Source of the DNA: Nostoc sp. HK-01
GTDB taxonomy: Bacteria; Cyanobacteriota; Cyanobacteriia; Cyanobacteriales; Nostocaceae
Direction: 5' to 3'
DNA: 64,000 bases
Assembly: GCA_003990705.1 (NCBI GenBank)
Contig: AP018318.1
Location: 682,001 to 746,000 of the forward strand
Part shown: in pieces, positions 18,632 through 28,213 of the stretch
How the letters are laid out: each line of letters starts with the position of its first letter
Position numbering within the stretch: the first letter of the stretch is position 1
The notes under the pieces: generated by a model
What the model saw: the letters and a program-made list of their open reading frames with translations, nothing else
Databases searched by the model: none
What the model was told of the DNA's origin: nothing
Translations under genes and position numbers: made by a program

Positions 18632-19945
18632 ATGATTATTATTGATAATGCTTTAAAAGCTCGTGCATCTGCTGGGAATCCTATCAAAGTAGGCATGATT
18701 GGTGCTGGCTTTATGGGGCGAGGTATTGCTAACCAAATCATTAATTCAGTACCAGGAATGGAGTTGGTAGCTATCTTCAACCGGAGTATTGATGGAGCTA
18801 AACGAGCTTATACAGAAGCTGGGATTGAAAATATTCAAATTGTTAACACTGTTAGCGATTTAGAAGATGCGATCGCCAGCGGTAAATATGCTATCACTGA
18901 AGATGCCAAGTTAATCTGCCAATCGGAAAGCATTGAAGCAATTATTGAAGTGACTGGCGCAGTGGAATTTGGCGCTCATGTTGTCATGGAAGCGATCGCT
19001 CATCGCAAGCATGTCATTATGATGAATGCTGAACTCGATGGTACTGTTGGCTCTATCCTCAAAGTCTACGCTGACAAAGCGGGTGTGATCCTCAGCGCTT
19101 GCGATGGCGACCAGCCAGGGGTAGAAATGAATCTTTACCGCTTTGTCAAAAGCATCGGTCTAACACCATTACTGTGCGGTAACATCAAAGGGCTACAAGA
19201 CCCCTATCGCAATCCCACAACCCAAGAAGGCTTTGCTAAACGTTGGGGACAAAAAGCTCACATGGTAACAAGTTTTGCTGATGGTAGCAAAATTTCCTTC
19301 GAGCAAGCGATCGTCGCTAACGCCACCGGAATGCAAGTCGCCAAGCGCGGAATGCTTGGCTATGACTTCGCAGGTCATGTTGATGAAATGACCAATATGT
19401 ATGATATTGAACAACTCAAAGAATTAGGCGGAATTGTTGATTATGTAGTTGGCGCTAAACCCGGCCCTGGTGTATTTGTCTTCGCTACTCACGATGACCC
19501 CAAACAACGCCACTACCTCAACCTCTATAAATTAGGTGAAGGGCCTCTCTATAGCTTCTATACTCCTTATCACCTCTGCCATTTTGAAGTTCCCCTATCT
19601 GTGGCTCGTGCTGTCCTCTTCCGTGATGCTGTGATGGCTCCTATTGGTAAACCATTGGTAGATGTAGTCACAACTGCCAAAATCGATTTGCAAGCCGGAG
19701 AAACACTTGATGGTATTGGTTACTATATGACCTACGGTCAATGTGAAAATTCTCCCGTTGTTCAAGCTCAAAAACTATTACCAATGGGTTTAGCTGAAGG
19801 TTGTCGTTTAAAACGAGATATTCCTCGTGACCAAGTGCTGACTTACGACGATGTAGAGTTACCCGAAGGTAGACTTTGTGACCAACTCCGCGCTGAACAA
19901 AATGCTTATTTTGCTGCCGAAAAAGTTCTTGCATCTGTTGGGTAA
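18632..19945 (+). CDS. SAF-domain NAD(P)-dependent oxidoreductase
   Basis: The 437-residue protein opens, after a short arm, with a Rossmann dinucleotide motif (VGMIGAGFMGRGIANQI). It then shows IIEVTGAVEFGAHVVMEAI, a pattern recalling homoserine dehydrogenase and Gfo/Idh proteins. The C-terminal 80 residues (DVVTTAKIDLQAGETLDGIG, then GCRLKRDIPRDQVLTYDDVE) form a SAF domain, an antifreeze-like fold that binds sugar or acid ligands. gaggaa precedes the ATG. Proteins of this type often sit in sugar-acid and cell-surface gene clusters. Its exact reaction in HEP synthesis is unknown to me. Confidence 0.78.
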   Translation: MIIIDNALKARASAGNPIKVGMIGAGFMGRGIANQIINSVPGMELVAIFNRSIDGAKRAYTEAGIENIQIVNTVSDLEDAIASGKYAITEDAKLICQSESIEAIIEVTGAVEFGAHVVMEAIAHRKHVIMMNAELDGTVGSILKVYADKAGVILSACDGDQPGVEMNLYRFVKSIGLTPLLCGNIKGLQDPYRNPTTQEGFAKRWGQKAHMVTSFADGSKISFEQAIVANATGMQVAKRGMLGYDFAGHVDEMTNMYDIEQLKELGGIVDYVVGAKPGPGVFVFATHDDPKQRHYLNLYKLGEGPLYSFYTPYHLCHFEVPLSVARAVLFRDAVMAPIGKPLVDVVTTAKIDLQAGETLDGIGYYMTYGQCENSPVVQAQKLLPMGLAEGCRLKRDIPRDQVLTYDDVELPEGRLCDQLRAEQNAYFAAEKVLASVG

Positions 19946-19989
19946 GAGTTGGTTTTAATATCACTAGCATCAATCATTGTTAGGTAAAG

Positions 19990-20022
19990 AGATACCCAAA
20001 TTATTAAATGATTTGGGTATCT
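19990..20022. repeat. 33-bp palindrome, copy 3 (diverged)
   Basis: The outer arms (agataccca and tgggtatct) match the family. The inner stem is AT-rich (aattatt / aatgattt) with mismatches. It lies 44 bp after the SAF oxidoreductase stop, and a second copy follows about 150 bp later. Confidence 0.6.
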
Positions 20023-20174
20023 GATACTATTTCTATATTAAGACGCATAGAAAAAACCCCACCGCCTGCGGCACTCTTACTAAGGGGAAGTTGGGAGGGG
20101 TGAAAATAATGTGCAGCTTCACAAAGAATTGGTATGAGCCTTTCTTTATTCAATTGAATCATTTGTGAACAATT

Positions 20175-20207
20175 AGATACCCGAATTCTTAGAGAATTCG
20201 GGTATCT
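20175..20207. repeat. 33-bp palindrome, copy 4
   Basis: Arms agatacccgaattctt and gagaattcgggtatct show one mismatch. The stem core differs from copies 1 and 2 (gaattc for gacttc) on both arms, so the pairing is kept by a compensatory change. This supports selection for, or copying of, the hairpin. Confidence 0.75.
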
Positions 20208-20462
20208 GAGCCTCTCAATTTTTACAAATTAAAATTTATTTTATATCTAAAGAAATATTTTTACTAAACAATGATTTTTAGCCAGGTTTAACTATTATAA
20301 ATAATTTAATCAAGATAAAAAATGAGATAAATATTGCCAAAAAGTATTCTAATTAACTAACAACTTAATCCTAAAACTTTATAGTGCTAAACACGAAAGT
20401 TTTAGCGGTAATTGACTAAAATATTTATCTGACAAAATTTAGTAGCAGATTGAATAAAATCT

Positions 20463-21551
20463 ATGAAAATTGCTCTCGTCCATGATTATTTAACTCAGCG
20501 TGGAGGGGCAGAGCGCGTATTTGAATTATTATGTAAGCGCTACCCCGAAGCAGATGTTTTTACTTCTTTATACGATCCACAAAAAACCATTGATTTAGGT
20601 GAGAGGATAGTCAACACAACTTTTTTACAAAAAATTCCGGGTGCAGCTAAATATTTTAGAATGATGGCACCTTTTTACTTTCCTGCCTTTCGAGCTTTGG
20701 ATTTGCAAGACTACGATTTAATTATCAGCAGTAGCACTAGCTTTGCGAAAGCTGTACGCAAACGGTCTGATGCTCGCCATGTTTGTTTTTGTCATAATGT
20801 CACCCGTTTTTTGTGGGATACAGAAACATATTTGCGAGAATATGGAGATTATAGATATTTTGCGCCATTAATTGAACAAATTTTTCAGTTAATGCGGAAT
20901 GTAGACCTGAAATATGCTCAGGAACCTGACCTTTACATTGCTAATTCCAGCGTTGTCGCTAAAAGAATTCAACAGATTTATGGCAAACCAGCAATTGTAG
21001 TTAACTATCCAATTGATACCAGTAACTTTGTTTATTCAGATACCAAAGAAGATTATTTTTTGGCATCTGCACGGATGATCAGTTATAAACGACTAGATAT
21101 AATCGTCGAAGCTTTTAATTGGTTGGGGTGGCGGTTATTAATCTCAGGTGATGGCCCGGAACAAGCACGTTTAAAAGCCAAGGCATTAGATAATATTGAA
21201 TTTTTAGGTCATGTGAGCGATCGCCAACGTAAAGACTTATTTTCTCAAGCTAAATCGGTGATTGTTGCCGCCTTAGAAGACTATGGATTAGTCCCTGTAG
21301 AAGCCAATGCTAGTGGTACACCAGTAATTGCCTACGGCGCTGGTGGCGTTTTAGATACCCAAATACATGGTATAACTGGAGTCTTTTTTAAAAGACAAAC
21401 ACCAGACTCTCTACAAGCTGCATTACTAGAGTCCGGACGCATCACTTGGAATTATGAAAATATTCGTAATCACGCAGTGAACAATTTTTCAGAACCAGTA
21501 TTTTTCCAGAAGGTTGAGCAACTTATTGATCAAACTTGTATAACTCATTAA
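20463..21551 (+). CDS. GT4-family glycosyltransferase
   Basis: The 362-residue GT-B fold enzyme opens with MKIALVHDYLTQRGGAERVFELL. The C-terminal half carries the family 4 features: FLASARMISYKRLDIIVEAF, SGDGPEQARL, EFLGHVSDRQRKDLF and the donor-binding ALEDYGLVPVEANASGTPVIA with its EX7E-type spacing. It would transfer a sugar from a nucleotide donor to the growing lipid-linked repeat unit. It follows the nucleotide-sugar genes after a 517-bp gap and precedes the Wzc-like gene by 57 bp. Confidence 0.9.
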   Translation: MKIALVHDYLTQRGGAERVFELLCKRYPEADVFTSLYDPQKTIDLGERIVNTTFLQKIPGAAKYFRMMAPFYFPAFRALDLQDYDLIISSSTSFAKAVRKRSDARHVCFCHNVTRFLWDTETYLREYGDYRYFAPLIEQIFQLMRNVDLKYAQEPDLYIANSSVVAKRIQQIYGKPAIVVNYPIDTSNFVYSDTKEDYFLASARMISYKRLDIIVEAFNWLGWRLLISGDGPEQARLKAKALDNIEFLGHVSDRQRKDLFSQAKSVIVAALEDYGLVPVEANASGTPVIAYGAGGVLDTQIHGITGVFFKRQTPDSLQAALLESGRITWNYENIRNHAVNNFSEPVFFQKVEQLIDQTCITH

Positions 21552-21608
21552 TTATTTATCTGGCTTGTTAGTTGTTCGTGTAGCGTCTCGCAGAGAAGGA
21601 TAATAAAA

Positions 21609-23837
21609 GTGGTTCAAACTAGTCTTAATCCCAGTGTAAATACAATTGCTGACACAGAGCCGGGTTATGGACAACTATTAGCAGTTTTTATTCGCAGGTT
21701 TCCTTGGTTTGTGGCAGTATTTGTAGCTTCAATTGCTATGGCAGCAATTATGACTGCTAAGACAAAGCCTACTTATAAAAGCTCAATGCAATTGCTGGTA
21801 GAGCCTAACTATCAAGGTAAAAAAGAAACAGGTGGAGTAGAAAATCAATTCACTGAATCTAATGTAGAGATAGATACAGCTACTCAGCTAAATCTCATGC
21901 AGAGTTCAGGACTGATTCAAAAGGCAGTTGATAAGCTTCGTCGAGAATATCCAGATATTACTGTAGGTGATGTTAAAGGCGCTTTGGTATTAAACCAATT
22001 AAAATCCAAAGAAGATAATGTCGCCACAAAAATTTTCCAAGTAGAATACACTGCTCAAGACCCCGTAAAGACACAAAAAGTGTTGACGGCTGTTCGGGAA
22101 GTTTATGTAGAATACAACAAACAACAGCAAGATGCGCGTCTGCAAAAAGGTCTGCAAATTATTCGGGAACAATTGAGTAAGGCTAGTGAAGAGGTAAATG
22201 CAGCTGAGTCCAACCTGCAAAGATTCCGCCGCAACCAGAATTTAATCGATCCTGTGGCTCAAGCCAAAGCTCTAGAAGATGCTTTGAATAATGTTGAGCA
22301 AGAACGCCGTACAACTCGCGCTCAATATCAAGAGGCGATCGCCCGACAAAAATCTTTAGAAGAACAACTTAACCGTTCTCCCCAAAATGCTCTAGTGGCT
22401 TCTCGGTTGAGTCAGTCTACTCGCTATCAAGGCTTGCTCAACGAAATCCAAAAAACGGAACTTGCACTAGCTCAAGAACGCTTGCGCTTCACGGATGAAA
22501 CTCCCAATGTGCAGAAATTGCAAGAACAATTGACTAGTCAAAAAGCTTTATTAGAACAAGAAGTAGGCCGGACTTTAGGTACAAAGTCATCTGGTGTCGT
22601 TGGTTCTAGAGATTCACTGTTAGAACAAGGACAGTTTGGCCAAATTGATTTGAACCTTGCTAGTTCATTAGTAGAAACTCAAACAACTATAGTTGCATTG
22701 AGCGCCCGCGATCAAACTTTGGCACAAAAAGAAACTCAACTGCGGTTTGAAATTAAACGCTTCCCGCCTTTATTGGCTTATTACAATCGCATTCAACCAC
22801 AGCTACAATTTAGCCGAGAAAGGTTAGAGCAACTGTTAAGAGCAGAACAACAATTACGTCAAGAACTAGCTAAAGGTGGATTTAATTGGGAAGTTGTGGA
22901 AGAACCCCACAATGGTGTGCAGTTAGGCCCCAACCTGCAACAAAATCTCTTATTAGGTGCTGTTGTGGGGTTAATGTTGGGCGGTATTGCTGCTTTTTTA
23001 CGCGAAGCATCTGATGATGCTGTTCATACAACTGCTGAGTTAGAGAAGCAAGTAGCTTTACCTTTGTTGGGAACAACGCCCAAACTACCCCCAGCCAAAG
23101 CCAGAGATTCAATTATCAAGTTGCCTTTTGGTAAGCCAGAAACATCTGCACCTTGGACAATTCAGGTGCTACAGTCGCCACCACGTTGGGAATCGCTAGA
23201 TTTAATTTATAAAAATATTGAACTTCTCAATACTGTATCTAGCTTAAAGTCTTTGATGATTACTTCGGCGTTACCTGATGAAGCTAAATCAGGTATGGCT
23301 TTAGGTTTGGCGATGAGTGCAGCGCGGTTACACAAACGAGTTCTACTGATTGATGCCAACTTACGTGATCCCAGTTTGCACGAACAGCTAAATCTGCCCA
23401 ATGAGCAAGGACTATCAACTTTACTCAGTAGTGAAGTAACATTACCAAATCAGATTGGCATTCAATCTTTAGGTTCAGCCTACATCGATATTTTGACAGC
23501 GGGGCCAAAACCTACCGATCCGGCTCATCTGTTGAGTTCTCCCCGAATGATCCAACTGATGAGAACCTTTGAAGAGAATTATGATTTGGTACTGATAGAT
23601 GCTCCACCAGTCTTAGGATTGGTAGATGCAATGTTGACAGCATCCTCTTGTCGGAGTGTGGTATTGGTAGCCAGTATGGGTGTTGTGACTCGCAACCAAC
23701 TTGCTCAAGCTACAGGAATGTTGAGTAAGTTAAATCTGATTGGGGTTGTCGCTAATGGCGTTTCTAGCTCTGACAGTAGTTTTGTCCAGTATCCCAAAGA
23801 ATATCGTTTGGCTTTGAAACAAGCAGTAGAAAAATAG
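21609..23837 (+). CDS. Wzc/Wzz-like polysaccharide chain-length protein with degenerate kinase domain
   Basis: The 742-residue protein has an N-terminal Wzz domain with membrane segments near 28-50 and 445-465 (NLLLGAVVGLMLGGIAAFL), separated by coiled-coil-rich periplasmic sequence. A C-terminal BY-kinase-like ATPase domain (about 530-742) follows. Walker A' (VLLIDANLRDPS) and Walker B (YDLVLIDAPP) are present. The Walker A loop reads SALPDEAKSGM where active kinases have GEGKST, and the tail ends YPKEYRLALKQAVEK without a tyrosine cluster. It probably controls HEP chain length or export, perhaps without kinase activity. The start is a GTG at 21609. A strong terminator follows the gene. Confidence 0.85.
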   Translation: MVQTSLNPSVNTIADTEPGYGQLLAVFIRRFPWFVAVFVASIAMAAIMTAKTKPTYKSSMQLLVEPNYQGKKETGGVENQFTESNVEIDTATQLNLMQSSGLIQKAVDKLRREYPDITVGDVKGALVLNQLKSKEDNVATKIFQVEYTAQDPVKTQKVLTAVREVYVEYNKQQQDARLQKGLQIIREQLSKASEEVNAAESNLQRFRRNQNLIDPVAQAKALEDALNNVEQERRTTRAQYQEAIARQKSLEEQLNRSPQNALVASRLSQSTRYQGLLNEIQKTELALAQERLRFTDETPNVQKLQEQLTSQKALLEQEVGRTLGTKSSGVVGSRDSLLEQGQFGQIDLNLASSLVETQTTIVALSARDQTLAQKETQLRFEIKRFPPLLAYYNRIQPQLQFSRERLEQLLRAEQQLRQELAKGGFNWEVVEEPHNGVQLGPNLQQNLLLGAVVGLMLGGIAAFLREASDDAVHTTAELEKQVALPLLGTTPKLPPAKARDSIIKLPFGKPETSAPWTIQVLQSPPRWESLDLIYKNIELLNTVSSLKSLMITSALPDEAKSGMALGLAMSAARLHKRVLLIDANLRDPSLHEQLNLPNEQGLSTLLSSEVTLPNQIGIQSLGSAYIDILTAGPKPTDPAHLLSSPRMIQLMRTFEENYDLVLIDAPPVLGLVDAMLTASSCRSVVLVASMGVVTRNQLAQATGMLSKLNLIGVVANGVSSSDSSFVQYPKEYRLALKQAVEK

Positions 23838-23856
23838 GAAAAACGATACATTTTAG

Positions 23857-23905
23857 ATATGTGCGATCGCTCTTTTGGTAGAGGCGATCGCACATATTTT
23901 TTTGC
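23857..23905 (+). terminator. rho-independent terminator built on HIP1 sequence
   Basis: Perfect 14-bp arms atatgtgcgatcgc and gcgatcgcacatat (23857-23870 and 23884-23897) enclose a 13-base loop, followed by a T-run (23897-23903). It begins 20 bp after the Wzc-like stop. Each arm contains a complete HIP1 octamer, so paired HIP1 sites form the terminator stem. Confidence 0.8.
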
Positions 23906-24444
23906 ATATTTCTGCCTGGAGAAATGTCTTGATTAAACATTTTAACTGTTAAATTTAAATCATAATTATTCAGTAAAACTTAAGTATATTTATATCAACT
24001 TTATAATTATGATAATTAAGTCGCATGATTTTAAAGACTAAATAAAGAATCAAGTTCAGTATATAGTCATTTCTACAGACTCTTATATCCTAGAGATTAA
24101 AGCTCCTTCCAAGCAGCTAAAAGACAAAAGTGGACTAGTTTTCTTCGACTCAATAAATTAACAACCAAGGTAGACCAAATCCCTCAAACTTATCCAGCAT
24201 GGAGCAAAAGATTAATTGGATGATTTATCTCTACATCTATCCAATATATTTGCTACCAAGAAAATAGCGAGTTTACCTGCAAAATTTCCCCAATATTGAT
24301 TGCTATCTACCTAGTTATTATCTTTGTAGTTTCGCCATCTTCAGAACCATAAAATTCTGCAAGATGAATACTTGAAGCATATTTTTCTTATCAGTCATCT
24401 ACGAAGTTTTATAGCAATACAAGATTCAGATCAAAGTCTTTGGC
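23906..24444. promoter_or_regulatory. 539-bp gene-free region upstream of hepC
   Basis: After the terminator the sequence is AT-rich with no supported frame on either strand. Since transcription ends upstream, the promoter for the hepC-hepA part of the island should lie here. I see no GTAN8TAC match. Confidence 0.45.
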
Positions 24445-25239
24445 ATGAATCATCTTCGAGATCAGCAATTTACTATCGTACTAATCCAAAGACACATGAC
24501 TAGCTCATTAGTTCGTACTCTACAGACTACTTATAGTGAAACTCCGCAAAGCACCTCATACTGCACACTACAATGGCGGCGCGGTCAGTTGTTAGTCAAG
24601 TCCCCCGATAAACTGCAACAGCCATATTTACCAGCTTTAACAAACCAGCAATTATTAATAGATTGCTTAAAACATTCCCCGGTTAATTTGGTCAGTGTAG
24701 ACCCTAAAATTGGTGAGCATTGGGTAAAGTTTTGGGCGGATGCTTGTAAAGAAGCTCATAAACCCATGTTTCTTTACGGATCTTCAGAAAATTTACTGTT
24801 TAAACAAAATAGCCAACCTTGGAGATGGTTCCTGCGAATCATTGATTGGATTGCAGCTTTAGTTATGCTGCTATTACTAACTCCAGTCATAGTGGTATTG
24901 CTTGTCTTGATGCAAATTAACTCACCTGAATCTTTATTTTCTGGTGAGTGGTATGTAGGAGAACGCGGTAAGCTCTTTCAGGCGATTAAATTCTCCACTA
25001 AAAGCAAGCGCAGCGTCACACCATTAGGTCGTTGGATGCGCCAATATGGTCTCGAAAATCTACCACAATTATTCAATATACTGCGGGGTGATATGAGTTT
25101 TATGCGGTCTCGGTGTTGGACTTTAGAAACAGCAGTCCGATTGAGTACAGAAGCACAAATGCAACTTAATCAATTACCTGTCATTACAAATTCGTGGTCA
25201 GTCCAGGCAGAATCAAACTTAATAATTAATAATTCATAA
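24445..25239 (+). CDS. hepC: HepC-like sugar transferase (phosphoglycosyl transferase family)
   Basis: The 264-residue protein has a 120-residue N-terminal part without recognisable motif. One membrane segment follows near 133-155 (IIDWIAALVMLLLLTPVIVV), then a bacterial sugar transferase domain (WYVGERGKLFQAIKF, PLGRWMRQYG, LENLPQLFNILRGDMSF). Family members load the first sugar phosphate on undecaprenyl phosphate. The catalytic Asp-Glu pair normally found in LDELPQ reads LENLPQ here, and the usual VGPRP is RSRCW, so activity or mechanism may differ. It sits directly before the hepA-like gene, as hepC does in Anabaena PCC 7120, where mutants lack the polysaccharide layer. The name rests on synteny and family. 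Confidence 0.78.
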   Translation: MNHLRDQQFTIVLIQRHMTSSLVRTLQTTYSETPQSTSYCTLQWRRGQLLVKSPDKLQQPYLPALTNQQLLIDCLKHSPVNLVSVDPKIGEHWVKFWADACKEAHKPMFLYGSSENLLFKQNSQPWRWFLRIIDWIAALVMLLLLTPVIVVLLVLMQINSPESLFSGEWYVGERGKLFQAIKFSTKSKRSVTPLGRWMRQYGLENLPQLFNILRGDMSFMRSRCWTLETAVRLSTEAQMQLNQLPVITNSWSVQAESNLIINNS

Positions 25240-25397
25240 TTACTAATTATTGACCGATATCTTCTCTATTTAGCTCAAAATCTTTCCCAGCAGTGCGGTA
25301 ATTGATGACTTCATTTGCCGCACTTAAGCTAGAGCTAAAAAATCACAGAGCATCTATAGCAACCTGTAGGAATTAGGAAATATTTGTTCAAAAACTC

Positions 25398-27248
25398 ATG
25401 CTTGTTAAACTAAAACAACAATTAAACAATTTATTTAAGGCTAGTAAATTCTGGCAAGAAAACTATCTAATATTGCGAGAATTTAAACATTTCCGCAAAG
25501 TTGCTATATTTGCTTTAGTATTTTCCTTCTTAGCAGCAACATTTGAAGGTTTTAGTATTGGTTTTTTGCTTTCGTTTTTGCAAAATTTAACTAATCCCAA
25601 TGCTAAACCTATTCAAACTGGTGTTGAGTGGTTTGATATTTGGATTTTAGCCGCCAATACTTCGGCAATTAATAGGCTATATCGGATATCTCTGTTAATT
25701 TTGTTAAGTACTTGGATACGGGCTGGGTTTAATTATTTAGCACAGGTATATACAGAAACCACTCAACTACATTTAGCTGATCGCCTACGCAAACAAATTT
25801 TTGAACAGTTACAAAGCTTACCTCTAAGTTACTTTGCTCAAACTCGTTCTGGGGAACTGATCAATACAATTACCACAGAAATTGAGCGCATTAAACAGTG
25901 GTTTAGTGGCGCTGCATTTTTAATGACCAGAACTATAACTGCCACTGTCTACTTTATCTCTATGTTTTTGTTATCGTGGCAGCTTTCGATTGCTTCTTTA
26001 TTACTATTTACATTAGCAGGTGTAGGGTTATCTACGCTCAATGCTCGCGCTAGAGAAACCAGTTTTAGTACATCTATTGCTAATGGTCACTTTACTTCCA
26101 CCGCGATAGAATTTATTAACGGAATTCGTACAGTGCAAGCATTTGGCACACACAACTTTGAGCGACAACGTTTTTACCAAGCTAGTGATAATGTAGTTCA
26201 TACTTCTAAAAAAGTTATCTTAATTTGGGCGCTGGTGAGACCTCTAGCTGAAAGTATAGCTAGTACAATTCTCATCGGGATGATTATTTTTGCCTTTACA
26301 GTTTTTGTGGTGAATGGCACACTCCAAGTTGCATCATTACTCACATTTTTCTTTGTGTTGTTTCGAGTTGTACCTATTATTCAAGATATTAATGGTACGC
26401 GAGCGCATCTTAGTACACTTGTCGGTGCAGCAGACAACATTAAAGATTTAGTTAGGACTGATGATAAAACCTATTTACATAATGGCAAAATCCAATTTTC
26501 TGGGTTAAAACATTCTATTGATATTGTTTCTGTCGATTTTGGTTATGACCCTAATCATTTAGTTCTCAATAACGTCACTCTGAGTATTGAAAAAGCCAAA
26601 ACAACAGCACTAGTAGGAGCTACTGGCGCAGGTAAAAGTACCTTAATTGATTTAATTCCGAGATTTTATGATCCGACAGAAGGTCATGTGATGATTGATG
26701 GGGTTGATATCCCAAAATTTGATATCACTTCATTGCGACATAAAATTGCAGTAGTCAGTCAAGACACATTTATCTTCAATACTTCTGTTTGGCAAAATAT
26801 TGCTTACGGGACAACAGGAGCTACAGCAGCAGACATTCGAGAAGCGGCGCGGTTAGCAAATGCTCTAGAATTTATTGAAGAAATGCCAGAAGGCTTTGAT
26901 ACCAAATTAGGAGATAGAGGCGTAAGATTATCTGGAGGGCAACGCCAACGAATTGCGATCGCACGGGCTTTGTTACGTGACCCAGAAATTTTAATTTTAG
27001 ATGAAGCCACCAGCGCCTTAGATTCTGTCACCGAACGCTTGATTCAAGAATCTCTAGAAAAACTATCGGTAGGTCGAACAGTAATTGCGATCGCTCACCG
27101 TCTTTCTACTATTGCCAATGCTGATAAAGTCGTTGTTTTAGAACAAGGACGCATCGTTGAACAAGGTAAATATCAAGAACTCTTAGAGCTAAAAGGTAAG
27201 CTTTGGGAATATCACAAGACTCAATACGAAATGGGTCAAGCGGGGTAA
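25398..27248 (+). CDS. hepA: HepA heterocyst envelope polysaccharide ABC exporter
   Basis: The 616-residue protein is a half-size ABC exporter. A transmembrane domain of about six helices (residues 30-340) is followed by a nucleotide-binding domain with Walker A GATGAGKST near 408, the signature LSGGQRQRIAIARAL near 512, Walker B ILILDEATSALD and the H-loop IAHRLSTI. It should act as a homodimer in the inner membrane and export HEP precursor or lipid-linked units. In Anabaena PCC 7120 hepA follows hepC, is induced in differentiating cells and is required for the envelope polysaccharide layer. Length, type and neighbours fit. Generic MsbA-like exporters look similar, so the context carries the assignment. 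Confidence 0.87.
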   Translation: MLVKLKQQLNNLFKASKFWQENYLILREFKHFRKVAIFALVFSFLAATFEGFSIGFLLSFLQNLTNPNAKPIQTGVEWFDIWILAANTSAINRLYRISLLILLSTWIRAGFNYLAQVYTETTQLHLADRLRKQIFEQLQSLPLSYFAQTRSGELINTITTEIERIKQWFSGAAFLMTRTITATVYFISMFLLSWQLSIASLLLFTLAGVGLSTLNARARETSFSTSIANGHFTSTAIEFINGIRTVQAFGTHNFERQRFYQASDNVVHTSKKVILIWALVRPLAESIASTILIGMIIFAFTVFVVNGTLQVASLLTFFFVLFRVVPIIQDINGTRAHLSTLVGAADNIKDLVRTDDKTYLHNGKIQFSGLKHSIDIVSVDFGYDPNHLVLNNVTLSIEKAKTTALVGATGAGKSTLIDLIPRFYDPTEGHVMIDGVDIPKFDITSLRHKIAVVSQDTFIFNTSVWQNIAYGTTGATAADIREAARLANALEFIEEMPEGFDTKLGDRGVRLSGGQRQRIAIARALLRDPEILILDEATSALDSVTERLIQESLEKLSVGRTVIAIAHRLSTIANADKVVVLEQGRIVEQGKYQELLELKGKLWEYHKTQYEMGQAG

Positions 27249-27354
27249 TAAAGTGTGAAGTATGAAGTGTAAAGTATGAAATTTTATACTTTATGCTTTT
27301 CTAAAATTACTCATTTACAGTTAATAATTTTTCTATATTTTTGAGGTAAATTAA

Positions 27355-28212
27355 ATGGTAAATATTGGCTACCATGCTGCCAGAATTAAAGGGCAATTTA
27401 TCAGCAATTTATATACAAAATTAGTTGCTAAAATTAGCAAGTTCCCTATTAAACAGTCTCGCAAGGCTGATATCAACGTTTATTCTTTTTCTTGTGAACG
27501 AGATTTACCTGTACAAGTTGCCAGCATTCGCTCATTTATTCGCCATGTTGGAATTCCCAATAAATTTACCATCATCTCTGATGGTAGCTATACAATAAAT
27601 TCTCGAAATATATTATGCCAGATTCACCCTTTTGTAGATGTTGTTGATTGGAAAGACCTAGCTAATCCACAAATCCCTCATTATATTTTTGACTATGCCT
27701 TGAATCATCCCCATCGCCCCACAATGGCTATGTGGAGAAGATTAGCTGCATTGATGTCACTCGATATTACAGAGCCAACAATTTACACCGATGCTGATAT
27801 TTTGTTTTTTCCTGGGGCGACGGATTTAATTAAATTATGTACATCTGAGGATAGTTCTACTTGGTATTTACCTGATTGTAAACCTTCTTTAGATGAGCGC
27901 ATTCTTTTAGAAGCTACTGACAAACTCAATCCGGTAAATGCAGGCTTTTTTATTCTCAAAAAACAACTAGATTGGTACAAGCCGCTAGAAAGAGTAGAAA
28001 AATTTGTCGATTCACCTATCTTTTATACAGACCAAACTGTAGTGCATTTAGCTATGCACAATGACGATGCTAAACCATTGGCGGCAGATAAATATATTAT
28101 CAACGTAGATGATCAATTTATTTATCCTGACCGTTATGCTGCTAAACATATTGCCTTAAGACATTATGTGAACGATGTCAGACACAAATTTTGGTTTAAT
28201 GTCGGTTTATAA
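27355..28212 (+). CDS. putative glycosyltransferase with DxD motif
   Basis: This is a 285-residue protein with no family I can name. TIYTDADILFFPGA near residue 142 is a DxD-like motif as in GT-A glycosyltransferases, and NPVNAGFFILKK, YTDQTVVHLAM and a final IALRHYVNDVRHKFW resemble the acceptor and metal site of GT8-like enzymes. No membrane segment is seen. It lies in the middle of the island, 106 bp after hepA, and the next gene starts one base after its stop. The start has gaggt upstream. Confidence 0.7.
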   Translation: MVNIGYHAARIKGQFISNLYTKLVAKISKFPIKQSRKADINVYSFSCERDLPVQVASIRSFIRHVGIPNKFTIISDGSYTINSRNILCQIHPFVDVVDWKDLANPQIPHYIFDYALNHPHRPTMAMWRRLAALMSLDITEPTIYTDADILFFPGATDLIKLCTSEDSSTWYLPDCKPSLDERILLEATDKLNPVNAGFFILKKQLDWYKPLERVEKFVDSPIFYTDQTVVHLAMHNDDAKPLAADKYIINVDDQFIYPDRYAAKHIALRHYVNDVRHKFWFNVGL

Positions 28213-28213
28213 A

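Larger units (their letters stand above)
19946..20462. other. 517-bp intergenic region with two palindromes
   Basis: No gene is visible. It contains two members of the palindrome family (19990-20022 and 20175-20207), a short GC-rich stretch near 20054-20101 with the gcctgcgg/aaggggaa texture of Nostoc repeats, and an AT-rich 240-bp stretch before the next gene that may hold its promoter. Confidence 0.5.

Noticed and set aside
9201-20207. Palindrome copies as a CRISPR array
   Set aside because: Copies are kilobases apart with genes between them. There is no regular spacing and no cas gene.
21609-23837. Calling this an active BY-kinase
   Set aside because: Walker A is degenerate and the tyrosine-rich tail is missing, so only a Wzc-like assignment is supported.
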